11,925 bases of DNA from JAZDOH01 sp043798815 (lineage in GTDB: Bacteria; Patescibacteriota; Gracilibacteria; UM-FILTER-43-11): NCBI GenBank assembly GCA_043798815.1, contig JAZDOH010000022.1:1-11925 (forward strand), read 5' to 3'. Position 1 is the stretch's first letter, and each line of letters starts with the position of its first letter. The translations under genes were made by a program, and so were the position numbers. This document shows positions 5,116 through 11,923 of this stretch, in pieces. Under the pieces are notes generated by a model. The model had not been told where the DNA came from. It was given only the letters and a program-made list of their open reading frames with translations, and did not search any database.

Positions 5116-6483
5116 ATGGCTACCCCAACTGGCAAAATTCCGCCTCACAGCAAAGAGGCTGAGCAATCTGTGCTTGGCTCGATTCTGATTGATCAGGATG
5201 CGATCATTAAAGTGATCGATGCGATCGCGGTGGATGATTTTTACTATGACACGCACAAAATGATCTACCAGGCCATGGTAGATTTGCATAATCGCCATGA
5301 CCCGATCGATTTGCTCACATTGGCGAACTTACTGGAAGAACGGCGTCATTTGGAAGCCGTTGGAGGCCCCGCTTATTTGGCGGAACTCACCTCGACAGTT
5401 CCCACAGCCACCCACGTATTCAAATACGCCCAAATCGTAAAAAACAAAGGGGTGCTCCGCAAAATGCTCCGGGCTGGCAGCGCCATCCAGGCTTGCGGCT
5501 ATGATGAAGAAACCGATGTGACGGAATTGCTCGAGCGCTCGGAAAAAGAAGTGTTCAGCATTTCCCAAACCTTCCTGAAAGATCGCTTTGTGCATGTGCG
5601 CGACATTATGAACAAGCGTTTTGAGGAATTCACGGAGCTTTCCAAAAATGAAGATGCGATCAAGGGTATTCCCACCGGCTACGCCAGTTTGGATAAAATT
5701 TTATCCGGCTTCCAACGATCCGATCTCATCATTGTTGCCGCCCGTCCCAGCATGGGAAAAACGGCGTTGGCCCTTTCAATCGCCCAAAAAATGGCCATCG
5801 ACAATCCCAAGAAATTTACGGTGGGTATTTTCTCGCTGGAAATGAGCAAAGAGCAACTCGTGGATCGCTTGTTCTGTTCGCTGTTGGCCCTGGATTCCTG
5901 GAAGCTCCAACAGGGAAAATTGGATGACAAGGATTTTGAAAATATGGGGCCGGCCATGGATAAGCTGAATAGCTCCCCCATTTACATCGATGATTCGGCC
6001 ATTACCTCCATCACGGAACTCCGTGCCAAGGCGCGCCGGCTGCAAATGGAGCATGGACTGGATATGATCATCGTGGATTACCTGCAGCTGATGAGCACGG
6101 GGCACAGCGCGTTCATCGGCAACCGCGTGCAGGAAATCTCAGAAATTTCACGTTCGCTCAAGGCCTTGGGGCGGGAGCTCCGCATCCCTATTGTCGCGCT
6201 GTCGCAACTGTCGCGCGCGGTGGAGCTCAGAACCCCCAAAATTCCGCAATTGTCCGATTTGCGTGAATCCGGTTCCATCGAACAGGACGCCGATGTGGTG
6301 CTGATGCTTTATCGCAAAGATTATTACGAAGACAACGTGACGGAAGAAGAAAAAGGCATTACTGACATTCTCATCCGCAAACATCGCAACGGGCCGATCG
6401 GGAAAATACAACTACGATTCGACAAAAAACAAATGAGATTCTATGATATTGACCGACGGCACGCGGTAGAAGAAATGTATTGA
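5116..6483 (+). CDS. dnaB: Replicative DNA helicase DnaB
   Basis: DnaB is the hexameric 5'-to-3' helicase that opens the replication fork and binds primase. At 455 residues it is of standard length and has no intein. The N-terminal primase-interaction domain covers about 8-110 (PHSKEAEQSVLGSIL near the start, DLLTLANLL, LTSTVPTATH). A linker leads to the RecA-like motor: GIPTGYASLD (184-193), Walker A ARPSMGKTA (209-217), FSLEMSKEQL (239-248), Walker B MIIVDYLQLM (317-326), VALSQLSR (360-367) and DLRESGSIEQDAD (381-393), followed by KHRNGPIG (422-429), the arginine-finger area. The start is fixed by the MATPTGKIPPHS N-terminus. It lies 110 nt after recA behind a structured leader, and its TGA stop is 2 nt before the mraY ATG, so the two are probably cotranscribed. 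Confidence 0.98.
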   Translation: MATPTGKIPPHSKEAEQSVLGSILIDQDAIIKVIDAIAVDDFYYDTHKMIYQAMVDLHNRHDPIDLLTLANLLEERRHLEAVGGPAYLAELTSTVPTATHVFKYAQIVKNKGVLRKMLRAGSAIQACGYDEETDVTELLERSEKEVFSISQTFLKDRFVHVRDIMNKRFEEFTELSKNEDAIKGIPTGYASLDKILSGFQRSDLIIVAARPSMGKTALALSIAQKMAIDNPKKFTVGIFSLEMSKEQLVDRLFCSLLALDSWKLQQGKLDDKDFENMGPAMDKLNSSPIYIDDSAITSITELRAKARRLQMEHGLDMIIVDYLQLMSTGHSAFIGNRVQEISEISRSLKALGRELRIPIVALSQLSRAVELRTPKIPQLSDLRESGSIEQDADVVLMLYRKDYYEDNVTEEEKGITDILIRKHRNGPIGKIQLRFDKKQMRFYDIDRRHAVEEMY

Positions 6484-6485
6484 TT

Positions 6486-7532
6486 ATGGAATACGTCCCT
6501 CAAATCATCCAGATTTTTGGCTGGTTCATGCTCGCGTTTTTGACCACGCTGGCGCTCACCCCGCTGTATTTAAAGTTGGCGGTAAAATGGAAATTGGGTA
6601 AACGGTTGCGGCAAGAGTCGATGGACGGCAAAGAAGCCGTGATCTTCAACGAAATGCATGCCAAGAAAATGGGAACCCCCACCATGGGCGGCGTGATCAT
6701 GTGGGGCTCGGTGTTGCTTGTGATTTTATTTTCCCGCGCGCTTGCGTACACGGGTCTTATCCCCAAATCCCTGCTGGATCGGGGAGAGGTTTATCTGCCA
6801 ATCTTCACGCTCGTGGCTGTGGGGCTTTTGGGATTGGTGGATGATTTCTTCAACATCCGTGAGATCGGGGCCAAACGTGGAATTGAAGCGCGGCCTAAAA
6901 TATTGCTCCTTACGCTGTTTGCCGCGCTCGGCGCCTGGTGGTTTTACTCGAAGCTTGGTTTTTCCAGCATCCACATCCCGCGCCTCGGGGATTTTGAGAT
7001 CGGATTGTGGTACATCCCGCTGTTTATCCTCGTAATCGTGTCCACGGCCAACGCGGTGAATTTTACGGATGGGTTGGACGGGTTGGCGGGCGGTTTGTTG
7101 ATTTTGGCTTTCACAGCATTCGGCGCCATCGCGTTCGCCAAAGGATTGTTCATTCTGACTATTTTTTGCGCGTTGCTCATCGGCGCTCTGCTCGCTTTTT
7201 TGTGGAACAATTTACCGCCTGCCTTGTATTACATGGGCGACACAGGGGCGCTCGCCTTCGGAGCGACTCTGGGCGTGATCGCCATGATGACTAATTCACT
7301 GGTGGTTTTGCTCGTAGTGGGATTTGTTTTCATTATCGAAACTCTTTCCGTGATCATCCAACTGTTATCCAAAAAATTCCTTGGCCGTAAGGTTTTTCTC
7401 ATCGCCCCCCTGCATCATCATTTGGAAAAAATCGGGTGGGGCGAAGCCAAAATTACCATGCGCTTTTGGATCATGGGCGCCATTGCCGGCGGCCTGGGGC
7501 TGATTATCGGGTTGATTGGGATGGGGAAATAA
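6486..7532 (+). CDS. mraY: Phospho-N-acetylmuramoyl-pentapeptide-transferase
   Basis: MraY transfers phospho-MurNAc-pentapeptide from UDP to undecaprenyl phosphate, forming lipid I in the cytoplasmic membrane. The 348-residue protein is rich in membrane helices. It shows the family signatures: KKMGTPTMGGV (60-70), the catalytic Asp pair in GLVDDFFNI (D119-D120), NAVNFTDGLDGLAGG (189-203), MGDTGALAFG (250-259, D252) and PLHHHLEKIGW (308-318) near the C-terminus, with MRFW following. The ATG at 6486 is preferred over the TTG at 6480, which overlaps the dnaB stop. Spacing of 2 nt to dnaB implies coupling. Outside the usual dcw cluster it suggests a dispersed wall-synthesis gene order. Its last 29 bases overlap tail-to-tail with the opposing alaX gene. 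Confidence 0.96.
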   Translation: MEYVPQIIQIFGWFMLAFLTTLALTPLYLKLAVKWKLGKRLRQESMDGKEAVIFNEMHAKKMGTPTMGGVIMWGSVLLVILFSRALAYTGLIPKSLLDRGEVYLPIFTLVAVGLLGLVDDFFNIREIGAKRGIEARPKILLLTLFAALGAWWFYSKLGFSSIHIPRLGDFEIGLWYIPLFILVIVSTANAVNFTDGLDGLAGGLLILAFTAFGAIAFAKGLFILTIFCALLIGALLAFLWNNLPPALYYMGDTGALAFGATLGVIAMMTNSLVVLLVVGFVFIIETLSVIIQLLSKKFLGRKVFLIAPLHHHLEKIGWGEAKITMRFWIMGAIAGGLGLIIGLIGMGK

Positions 7533-8238
7533 ACTCAATGGAATAATACACTCTGGTATTACCTTCTTTTACCAGTATTTTTTCGATTTTAATGGAGCCG
7601 ATTTCAACTAAACTTTTCACATGAGTCCCACCGCAAGGGATGCCCACCATTCCTTCAATTTGCATAATGCGCCAGGACTTATTGTTCTTGGGTGAATTTT
7701 TGGGAATGAAGGGGCAATTTTGAATGGCTTCGAAAGAAACGGTTTGGCAGGTGACTGGAGCATCTTTCTGCATCACCTCATTCACTTTTACAGCCAAATT
7801 GGATGGGATGCGTCTTTCCACATCACCTCGATATTCAACGAAGGCTTTCTTTCCATGAAAAGCTTTGACTGGCTCCAAACCTGGGCTCAACTCTTCCAGC
7901 ACTGCCGAAATCAAATGGCCAGCGGAATGACAACGGGAGTTGTATGTGCGACTTTCCTGATCTATTTGCATCATGATCCTGTCTCCTGATTTTATGATGC
8001 CTTGAATGATTCCCAGGTGATAAATACGTCCTTCCACCCGTCGGGTGTCTTCAACGTTCATACTTCCATCGGGACCAATGACGATCCCGCGATCTCCCGA
8101 CTGGCCCCCTCCTTCAGGATAAAAAAGAGATTGGTCCAGGATGAGTACTGTTTTTCCCTGATAAGACAAAACATCGATAACTGTTGCCTCGGCCTCTAGC
8201 ATGCCCATTAGCTCCCAGTATATTTCTTTCGTCTCCAT
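7504..8238 (-). CDS. alaX: Standalone alanyl-tRNA editing protein AlaX
   Basis: AlaX proteins are free-standing relatives of the AlaRS editing domain and hydrolyse mischarged Ser-tRNA(Ala) (some also Gly-tRNA(Ala)) in the cytoplasm. The 244-residue protein contains FYPEGGGQSGDRG (39-51), the glycine-rich motif of the larger AlaX class with its beta-barrel N-terminal part. It also has the zinc ligands of HSAGH (H104, H108) and CGGTH (C202, H206), with the typical VKSLVEIG after them. All four metal ligands are present, so it should be active. It is convergent with mraY, overlapping it by 29 bp, and divergent from the TrmB-type regulator, sharing a spacer with two inverted repeats. Codon use is visibly more AT-rich than in dnaB or recA, which fits acquisition by transfer. 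No Shine-Dalgarno sequence precedes the ATG at 8238. Confidence 0.92.
   Translation of the reverse strand: METKEIYWELMGMLEAEATVIDVLSYQGKTVLILDQSLFYPEGGGQSGDRGIVIGPDGSMNVEDTRRVEGRIYHLGIIQGIIKSGDRIMMQIDQESRTYNSRCHSAGHLISAVLEELSPGLEPVKAFHGKKAFVEYRGDVERRIPSNLAVKVNEVMQKDAPVTCQTVSFEAIQNCPFIPKNSPKNNKSWRIMQIEGMVGIPCGGTHVKSLVEIGSIKIEKILVKEGNTRVYYSIEFISPSQSTR
7553..7583 (+). terminator. Possible intrinsic terminator after mraY
   Basis: CTGGTA (7553-7558) pairs with TACCAG (7570-7575) around an 11-base loop and is followed at once by a T-rich run (TATTTTTT, 7576-7583). On the plus strand this has the form of a rho-independent terminator 20 nt after the mraY stop. It lies within the 3' coding end of alaX. 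The stem is short and not GC-rich, so this is tentative. Confidence 0.3.
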
Positions 8239-8244
8239 GGTATT

Positions 8245-8277
8245 GATGTTAATAATAATGGACGCTAAGTTAACATC
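8245..8277. promoter_or_regulatory. Candidate operator between alaX and the TrmB-type regulator
   Basis: GATGTTAA (8245-8252) and TTAACATC (8270-8277) form a perfect 8-bp inverted repeat with a 17-bp spacer. One arm starts 7 bp upstream of the alaX ATG; the other ends 2 bp before the trmB-side -35 box. A position between divergent genes, one of which encodes a winged-helix regulator, is typical for an autoregulatory operator. Binding itself is inference. Confidence 0.5.
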
Positions 8278-8279
8278 TA

Positions 8280-8308
8280 TTTACAAACAAAACAAGCCCA
8301 TGTATTGT
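8280..8308 (+). promoter_or_regulatory. Promoter of the TrmB-type regulator
   Basis: TTTACA (8280-8285) and TATTGT (8303-8308) are spaced by 17 nt. Transcription would start near 8315, leaving about 19 nt before the preferred ATG at 8334 and cutting into the alternative ATG at 8313. Confidence 0.5.
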
Positions 8309-8311
8309 TTT
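8289..8311. promoter_or_regulatory. Second inverted repeat overlapping the -10 box
   Basis: AAAACAA (8289-8295) and TTGTTTT (8305-8311) form a perfect 7-bp inverted repeat with 9 bp between. The right arm covers most of the -10 box TATTGT. It could be an operator for autoregulation. Low sequence complexity makes chance occurrence possible. Confidence 0.35.
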
Positions 8312-8333
8312 AATGTCAATAATTCTTGTCGAC

Positions 8334-9059
8334 ATGGAACGTTATCTGTTGAGCTTGGGATTCAATAAAAAAGAAGTGCAAGTTTATCTGGCTCTTTTGG
8401 AATACGGTTCTCAACCTGCGTCTGTCATTGCTAAAAAAATTAATCTTCCTAAAGCCACCACTTTGTTCCTTTTGAACCGGCTATCTCTAAGAGGTTATTT
8501 AAAACGTTCACAACGAGGTCGCACGCAATACTATTACGCCGATCCTACCGACCTTCAGACAGCCAAAGAAAAAGAATTGACCGAGCAGGCCGTAGCCCTT
8601 AAGAGCGTGGTTCCCCTTTTGAGCGAGTTCAAAAATCCCCTCACTTCTCCTCCAAAAATACAATTTTTTGAAGGACTTGAAGGTTGCAAGAAAGCTTATT
8701 TGATGATTCTTGAGAGTAAAACAGACGTTCTGGAATTTGGAGCGCACGATGATCTAGTAAAATATTGTGGACAGTCTTTTATGGATTATTTTATCCACGA
8801 ACGGGTCAGACGAAAAATTATGCTCCGCGCAATCGCCAGCGACGCGCCAGGAACGCGTGAAATGCAACGGCTTTCTAAAAAACAATATCGAGAAGTATTC
8901 ATCTTCCCTAAAAAACAGGGAGTTATTTATTCATCTATGGTTATTTTTGAAGATAAACTTTTACTGCTCAATTTTTACGGCGATCCTTTCGCAATTCTCA
9001 TCCAAAATACCCCAGTAGCTGAAACTATGAAAACGATTCATCGACTGGCGTGGAAGTAA
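8334..9059 (+). CDS. TrmB-family transcriptional regulator
   Basis: A 241-residue DNA-binding protein of the TrmB/sugar-regulator-like family. The N-terminus (LLSLGFNKKEVQVYLALLEYG) and following segment up to about residue 70 (PASVIAKKINLPKATTLFLLNRL, GYLKRSQRGRTQYYYADP) form a winged helix-turn-helix. After a helical linker, the C-terminal part (about 110-241, starting IQFFEGLEG) is the ligand- or effector-binding half seen in TrmB-like proteins of archaea and CPR bacteria. I see no sugar-binding signature, so its signal is unknown. The ATG at 8334 gives the canonical start and lies behind the promoter; an in-frame ATG at 8313 would add seven residues but lies at the predicted transcription start. 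The gene is divergent from alaX and relatively AT-rich. Control of alaX and itself is a reasonable inference from the layout and the inverted repeats. Confidence 0.85.
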   Translation: MERYLLSLGFNKKEVQVYLALLEYGSQPASVIAKKINLPKATTLFLLNRLSLRGYLKRSQRGRTQYYYADPTDLQTAKEKELTEQAVALKSVVPLLSEFKNPLTSPPKIQFFEGLEGCKKAYLMILESKTDVLEFGAHDDLVKYCGQSFMDYFIHERVRRKIMLRAIASDAPGTREMQRLSKKQYREVFIFPKKQGVIYSSMVIFEDKLLLLNFYGDPFAILIQNTPVAETMKTIHRLAWK

Positions 9060-9463
9060 AATTCCTGGATCATGGACTTGCAGAGGTTGAAAATATGTAA
9101 AAACAAAATTGTGTACAGAGGAGAGCTGAAAACATAGCACAAAGAAAAAGATCGGTGGCTGATCCGTACAATCTGCTTAACTCAAACCGGATCCACTAAA
9201 AATAGAGTGCTCCTCTTGGCGCCTTAATGGCACTTTTCAAAAGTGTTACCTTCAGATGATGATTCCTGCAAAAAAGGGACATGTAAAATTGACGTTTAAC
9301 GACAAACCATACGCAAAAAGGTACTGCGTCGACACTAGGCGCATCACCAGCTTTTTTATTTACTTTGAACTATTTTAATTTTTAGTCAATATAACTCGAC
9401 AATTAAAGCCTCTAGTCCATTGTTTTTGAGAGTGAAATCTGCTATAATATTAAGATAAATTTT
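9060..9463. other. Long intergenic stretch without a convincing gene
   Basis: No tRNA, rRNA or recognised riboswitch is visible. Seen here: a possible closing helix AGAGGAG (9117-9123) with CTCCTCT (9210-9216); a hairpin CACTTT/AAAGTG around TCA (9231-9245); a stem TGCGTC/GGCGCA (9325-9330 with 9338-9343) followed eight bases later by a T-run (9352-9357), a poor terminator; and a 40-codon ORF at 9256-9378 (MMIPAKKGHVK..., ending FELF) with no ribosome-binding site. The ORF could be chance or the remnant of a decayed gene. The right end holds the promoter of the VirB4-like gene. Confidence 0.5.
9420..9448 (+). promoter_or_regulatory. Strong promoter of the VirB4-like gene
   Basis: TTGTTT (9420-9425) and a perfect TATAAT (9443-9448) are separated by 17 nt. 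Transcription would start near 9455, only about nine bases before the ATG at 9464, so the leader is too short for a normal Shine-Dalgarno sequence. Confidence 0.7.
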
Positions 9464-11455
9464 ATGCCAAATCCTGTCAGTGAAAATTCAAAGGCAAGTG
9501 TCCCGGACCATTTGAAAAGTGCGGTCGTGTTCCACGATGAACCTGCCGCCCCTTCCAAAGCGGAGGCAAAACCAGGATTCTTTAAGAAAATGTTTTTCTT
9601 TTTATTCCCCCAAAAACCAAAGAGTTCTGATCCCGGAGCTTCTTCGCCAACCTCTCCTAAACCCACGGGTAAAAAGAAAAGTGAAGCCGATGAAGTTAAG
9701 GAGGCTGAAAAACTTTACAAAGAAGGGCTGGCCACCATCAAAGATTTGATCGCCCCTTCGGCCATGGAATTTTTGTACGATAAAATCCAGATGAGCGGGA
9801 TGTTTAGCAAGAGTTTTTTCGTTTACGCCTATCCGCGATATTTGGAAGCGAATTGGCTCTCCCCCATCATCAACTTTGATGTGACGATGGATATTTCGAT
9901 GTTCGTGTATCCGGCCAGCTCCGCCAAAATCATGAAGTTCCTCAAAAACAAGGTGGCGCAAATCCAGTCGAGCATACACATCGAAGCGGAGAAGGGAATG
10001 GTGAGTGATCCGGCACTCGAAACGGCGCTCCAGGACGCGGAAGAATTGCGGCGCAATATCCAGCGGGGAGAAGAAAAATTTTTCCAATTCTCTCTGTATT
10101 TCACTTTGTATTCGGACAGTGAAGAAAAACTGAAAAAAGTCCAAACCCGGCTTGAAAGCGCGTTGGGAGGCAAACTGATTTTGACCAAATCCGCCGACTT
10201 GCAGCAGGAACACGGCTTCAATTCCACCCTGCCATTGTGCATGGATGAAATTGAGGTGACGCGCAACATGAACACGCACCCCCTTTCGACGTTCTTCCCG
10301 TTCAGCTCTTCGGATCTGACGAGCAATGAAGGAATTCTTTACGGCATCAACCGCCACAACGATAGTTTGGTAATTTTTGACCGGTTCAGCTTGGAAAACG
10401 CTAACTCGGTGGTGTTCGCCAAGTCCGGAGCGGGTAAGTCGTACGCGGTAAAACTCGAAGTGCTCCGCAGCATGATGCTCGGAAAGGATGTGATCATCAT
10501 CGACCCGGAAAATGAGTATGAAGCGCTGTGCACCACCGTCGGTGGGACATACTTACGAGTTGCGCTCAATTCCGACCAACGCATCAACCCGTTTGATCTG
10601 CCATTGCCGATTGACGAAGAAGATCAAAAACCCGGAGAACTGTTGCGATCCAACATCATCATGCTGCACGGACTGCTCAACCTCATGCTCGGCAAACTCA
10701 CGCCGGAGGAAGAGGGGTTGATGGATAAAGCGCTGATTGACACATACGCCCTCAAGGGCATCACCATGGACACGCAAAACTCCGCGACGATCAAGCCGCC
10801 GACCATGGAAGATTTGCACGCGATTTTGAGCAACATGAAAGGAGCGGACACCCTGGCTCAGCGTCTGCAAAAATACACGGTGGGCACGTTTTCGGGAATC
10901 TTTAACAAACCCACCAACGTGGATTTGCGCTCGGGCCTTGTGGTGTTCTGCATCCGGGATTTGGAAGATATGCTGCGCCCCACGGCCATGTACATCATTC
11001 TGAATTACATTTGGAACCGGGTGCGCTCCGAACTTAAAAAACGCCTGCTCATCATCGACGAGGCTTGGAGCCTGATGCAGCACGAAGACAGCGCGCGATT
11101 CTTGTACGGCTTGGTAAAACGAGCCCGCAAGTATTACCTCGGAATCACCACCATCACCCAAGACGTGCAGGATTTCATCAAATCCGATTACGGCAAACCC
11201 ATCATCACCAACTCTTCGCTCCAGCTCTTGCTCAAACAATCTCCCACGGCCATTGAGGAGCTCGTGCCCATGTTCAATCTGACGGAAGCGGAAAAATACT
11301 TGCTTCTGAACGCCGGCGTCGGCCAAGGATTGTTTTTTGCCGGCCTCAAACACGTCGCCATCCAAATCATCGCCAGTTACGGAGAAGACCGGGTGATCAC
11401 GACCAACCCGGAAGCGCTCTTAAAACAACGAGCTGAAGGACTGCAGAAAAAATAA
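9464..11455 (+). CDS. VirB4/TraC-like ATPase
   Basis: A 663-residue ATPase of the VirB4/TraC group, which powers assembly or transport in type IV secretion and conjugative-pilus-like machines at the inner face of the cytoplasmic membrane. Residues 1-90 are a variable head: Pro/Ala/Lys-rich, with a short hydrophobic patch KKMFFFLFPQ (41-50) that may touch the membrane. Residues about 95-300 are the VirB4 N-terminal domain. The motor has Walker A AKSGAGKS (319-326), IIIDPENEYE (344-353), INPFDLP (374-380), Walker B LLIIDEAWSL (528-537) with D532-E533, and TTITQDVQDF (562-571). All catalytic motifs are present. The start follows a strong promoter. No prgI-like, virB6 or other secretion genes are visible here, so the gene is an orphan within this window. 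In CPR genomes such orphans are common and could serve a surface appendage or DNA uptake. The motor assignment is firm; the cargo is unknown. Confidence 0.92.
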   Translation: MPNPVSENSKASVPDHLKSAVVFHDEPAAPSKAEAKPGFFKKMFFFLFPQKPKSSDPGASSPTSPKPTGKKKSEADEVKEAEKLYKEGLATIKDLIAPSAMEFLYDKIQMSGMFSKSFFVYAYPRYLEANWLSPIINFDVTMDISMFVYPASSAKIMKFLKNKVAQIQSSIHIEAEKGMVSDPALETALQDAEELRRNIQRGEEKFFQFSLYFTLYSDSEEKLKKVQTRLESALGGKLILTKSADLQQEHGFNSTLPLCMDEIEVTRNMNTHPLSTFFPFSSSDLTSNEGILYGINRHNDSLVIFDRFSLENANSVVFAKSGAGKSYAVKLEVLRSMMLGKDVIIIDPENEYEALCTTVGGTYLRVALNSDQRINPFDLPLPIDEEDQKPGELLRSNIIMLHGLLNLMLGKLTPEEEGLMDKALIDTYALKGITMDTQNSATIKPPTMEDLHAILSNMKGADTLAQRLQKYTVGTFSGIFNKPTNVDLRSGLVVFCIRDLEDMLRPTAMYIILNYIWNRVRSELKKRLLIIDEAWSLMQHEDSARFLYGLVKRARKYYLGITTITQDVQDFIKSDYGKPIITNSSLQLLLKQSPTAIEELVPMFNLTEAEKYLLLNAGVGQGLFFAGLKHVAIQIIASYGEDRVITTNPEALLKQRAEGLQKK

Positions 11456-11464
11456 ATTATTCTT

Positions 11465-11923
11465 TTACCGATCTCCCATCTTATCCGCCATGGCGTCTAT
11501 AATTTGATGTGGTTCACCTATGCTTCTACAAAGCCATGTTCGCATTGTGGTTTGTATCGGCGGAAACCAGGCATGTCCATCCGGATCCAATCTGACTGTA
11601 CATTTTCCATCGTTAGCGTTTATTGCGTTAATTCTAGTAGGATCATTGGCTTTAAATTCAATAAACAAAGCTCCTTCTTCTCCTTGGCTTACCGTTACTG
11701 TGCCTGGAACTCCAAAAATAATTACTAGTTGAGAGCGGCCTTTTAATGAAGTAATCCTTTTTACTCTCTCCAAACGAGCTTCTCCAAACATTGTGTTGTC
11801 CACTTCAAAACCAAGCATTTCTTCCAGTAATCCTCTAACCGTTGCTACTGCTCTTTCTGATGAATCTTCACCCATTATCACTTTCAGCTTATTTTCTCTG
11901 TTACCAGTAATATAAGTGTCCAT
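11465..11923 (-). CDS. Protein of unknown function, possibly cut at the right edge
   Basis: An open frame of 152 residues from an ATG at 11923-11921 to a TAA at 11467-11465. Only two bases of the window remain upstream, so the real start may lie outside. I recognise no family. The sequence is soluble, without signal peptide or membrane spans. It reads as alternating helical (SSERAVATVRGLLEEML) and beta-like parts (SQLVIIFGVPGTVTVSQ, GALFIEFKAND), then a segment with Trp and Pro (HAWFPPIQ), and ends in a helix (IIDAMADKMGDR). There is a single Cys (in GKCTVRLD) plus another in WLCRS. It is convergent with the VirB4-like gene with a gap of 9 nt and no terminator between. Base use is more AT-rich than that of the housekeeping genes, resembling the alaX-trmB segment. 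Coding status rests on the length of the open frame and its protein-like composition. Confidence 0.6.
   Translation of the reverse strand: MDTYITGNRENKLKVIMGEDSSERAVATVRGLLEEMLGFEVDNTMFGEARLERVKRITSLKGRSQLVIIFGVPGTVTVSQGEEGALFIEFKANDPTRINAINANDGKCTVRLDPDGHAWFPPIQTTMRTWLCRSIGEPHQIIDAMADKMGDR

Noticed and set aside
9111..9216. tRNA-like or riboswitch-like RNA in the long gap
   Set aside because: No T-loop, anticodon arm or acceptor stem can be drawn, and no known riboswitch core is seen; only isolated helices remain.
9602..10357. 251-codon minus-strand open frame opposite the VirB4-like gene
   Set aside because: It lies fully inside a gene with intact family motifs, and its translation has no recognisable domain.
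10553..11365. 270-codon minus-strand open frame opposite the ATPase motor
   Set aside because: It is a shadow of codon bias; the plus-strand Walker motifs are decisive.
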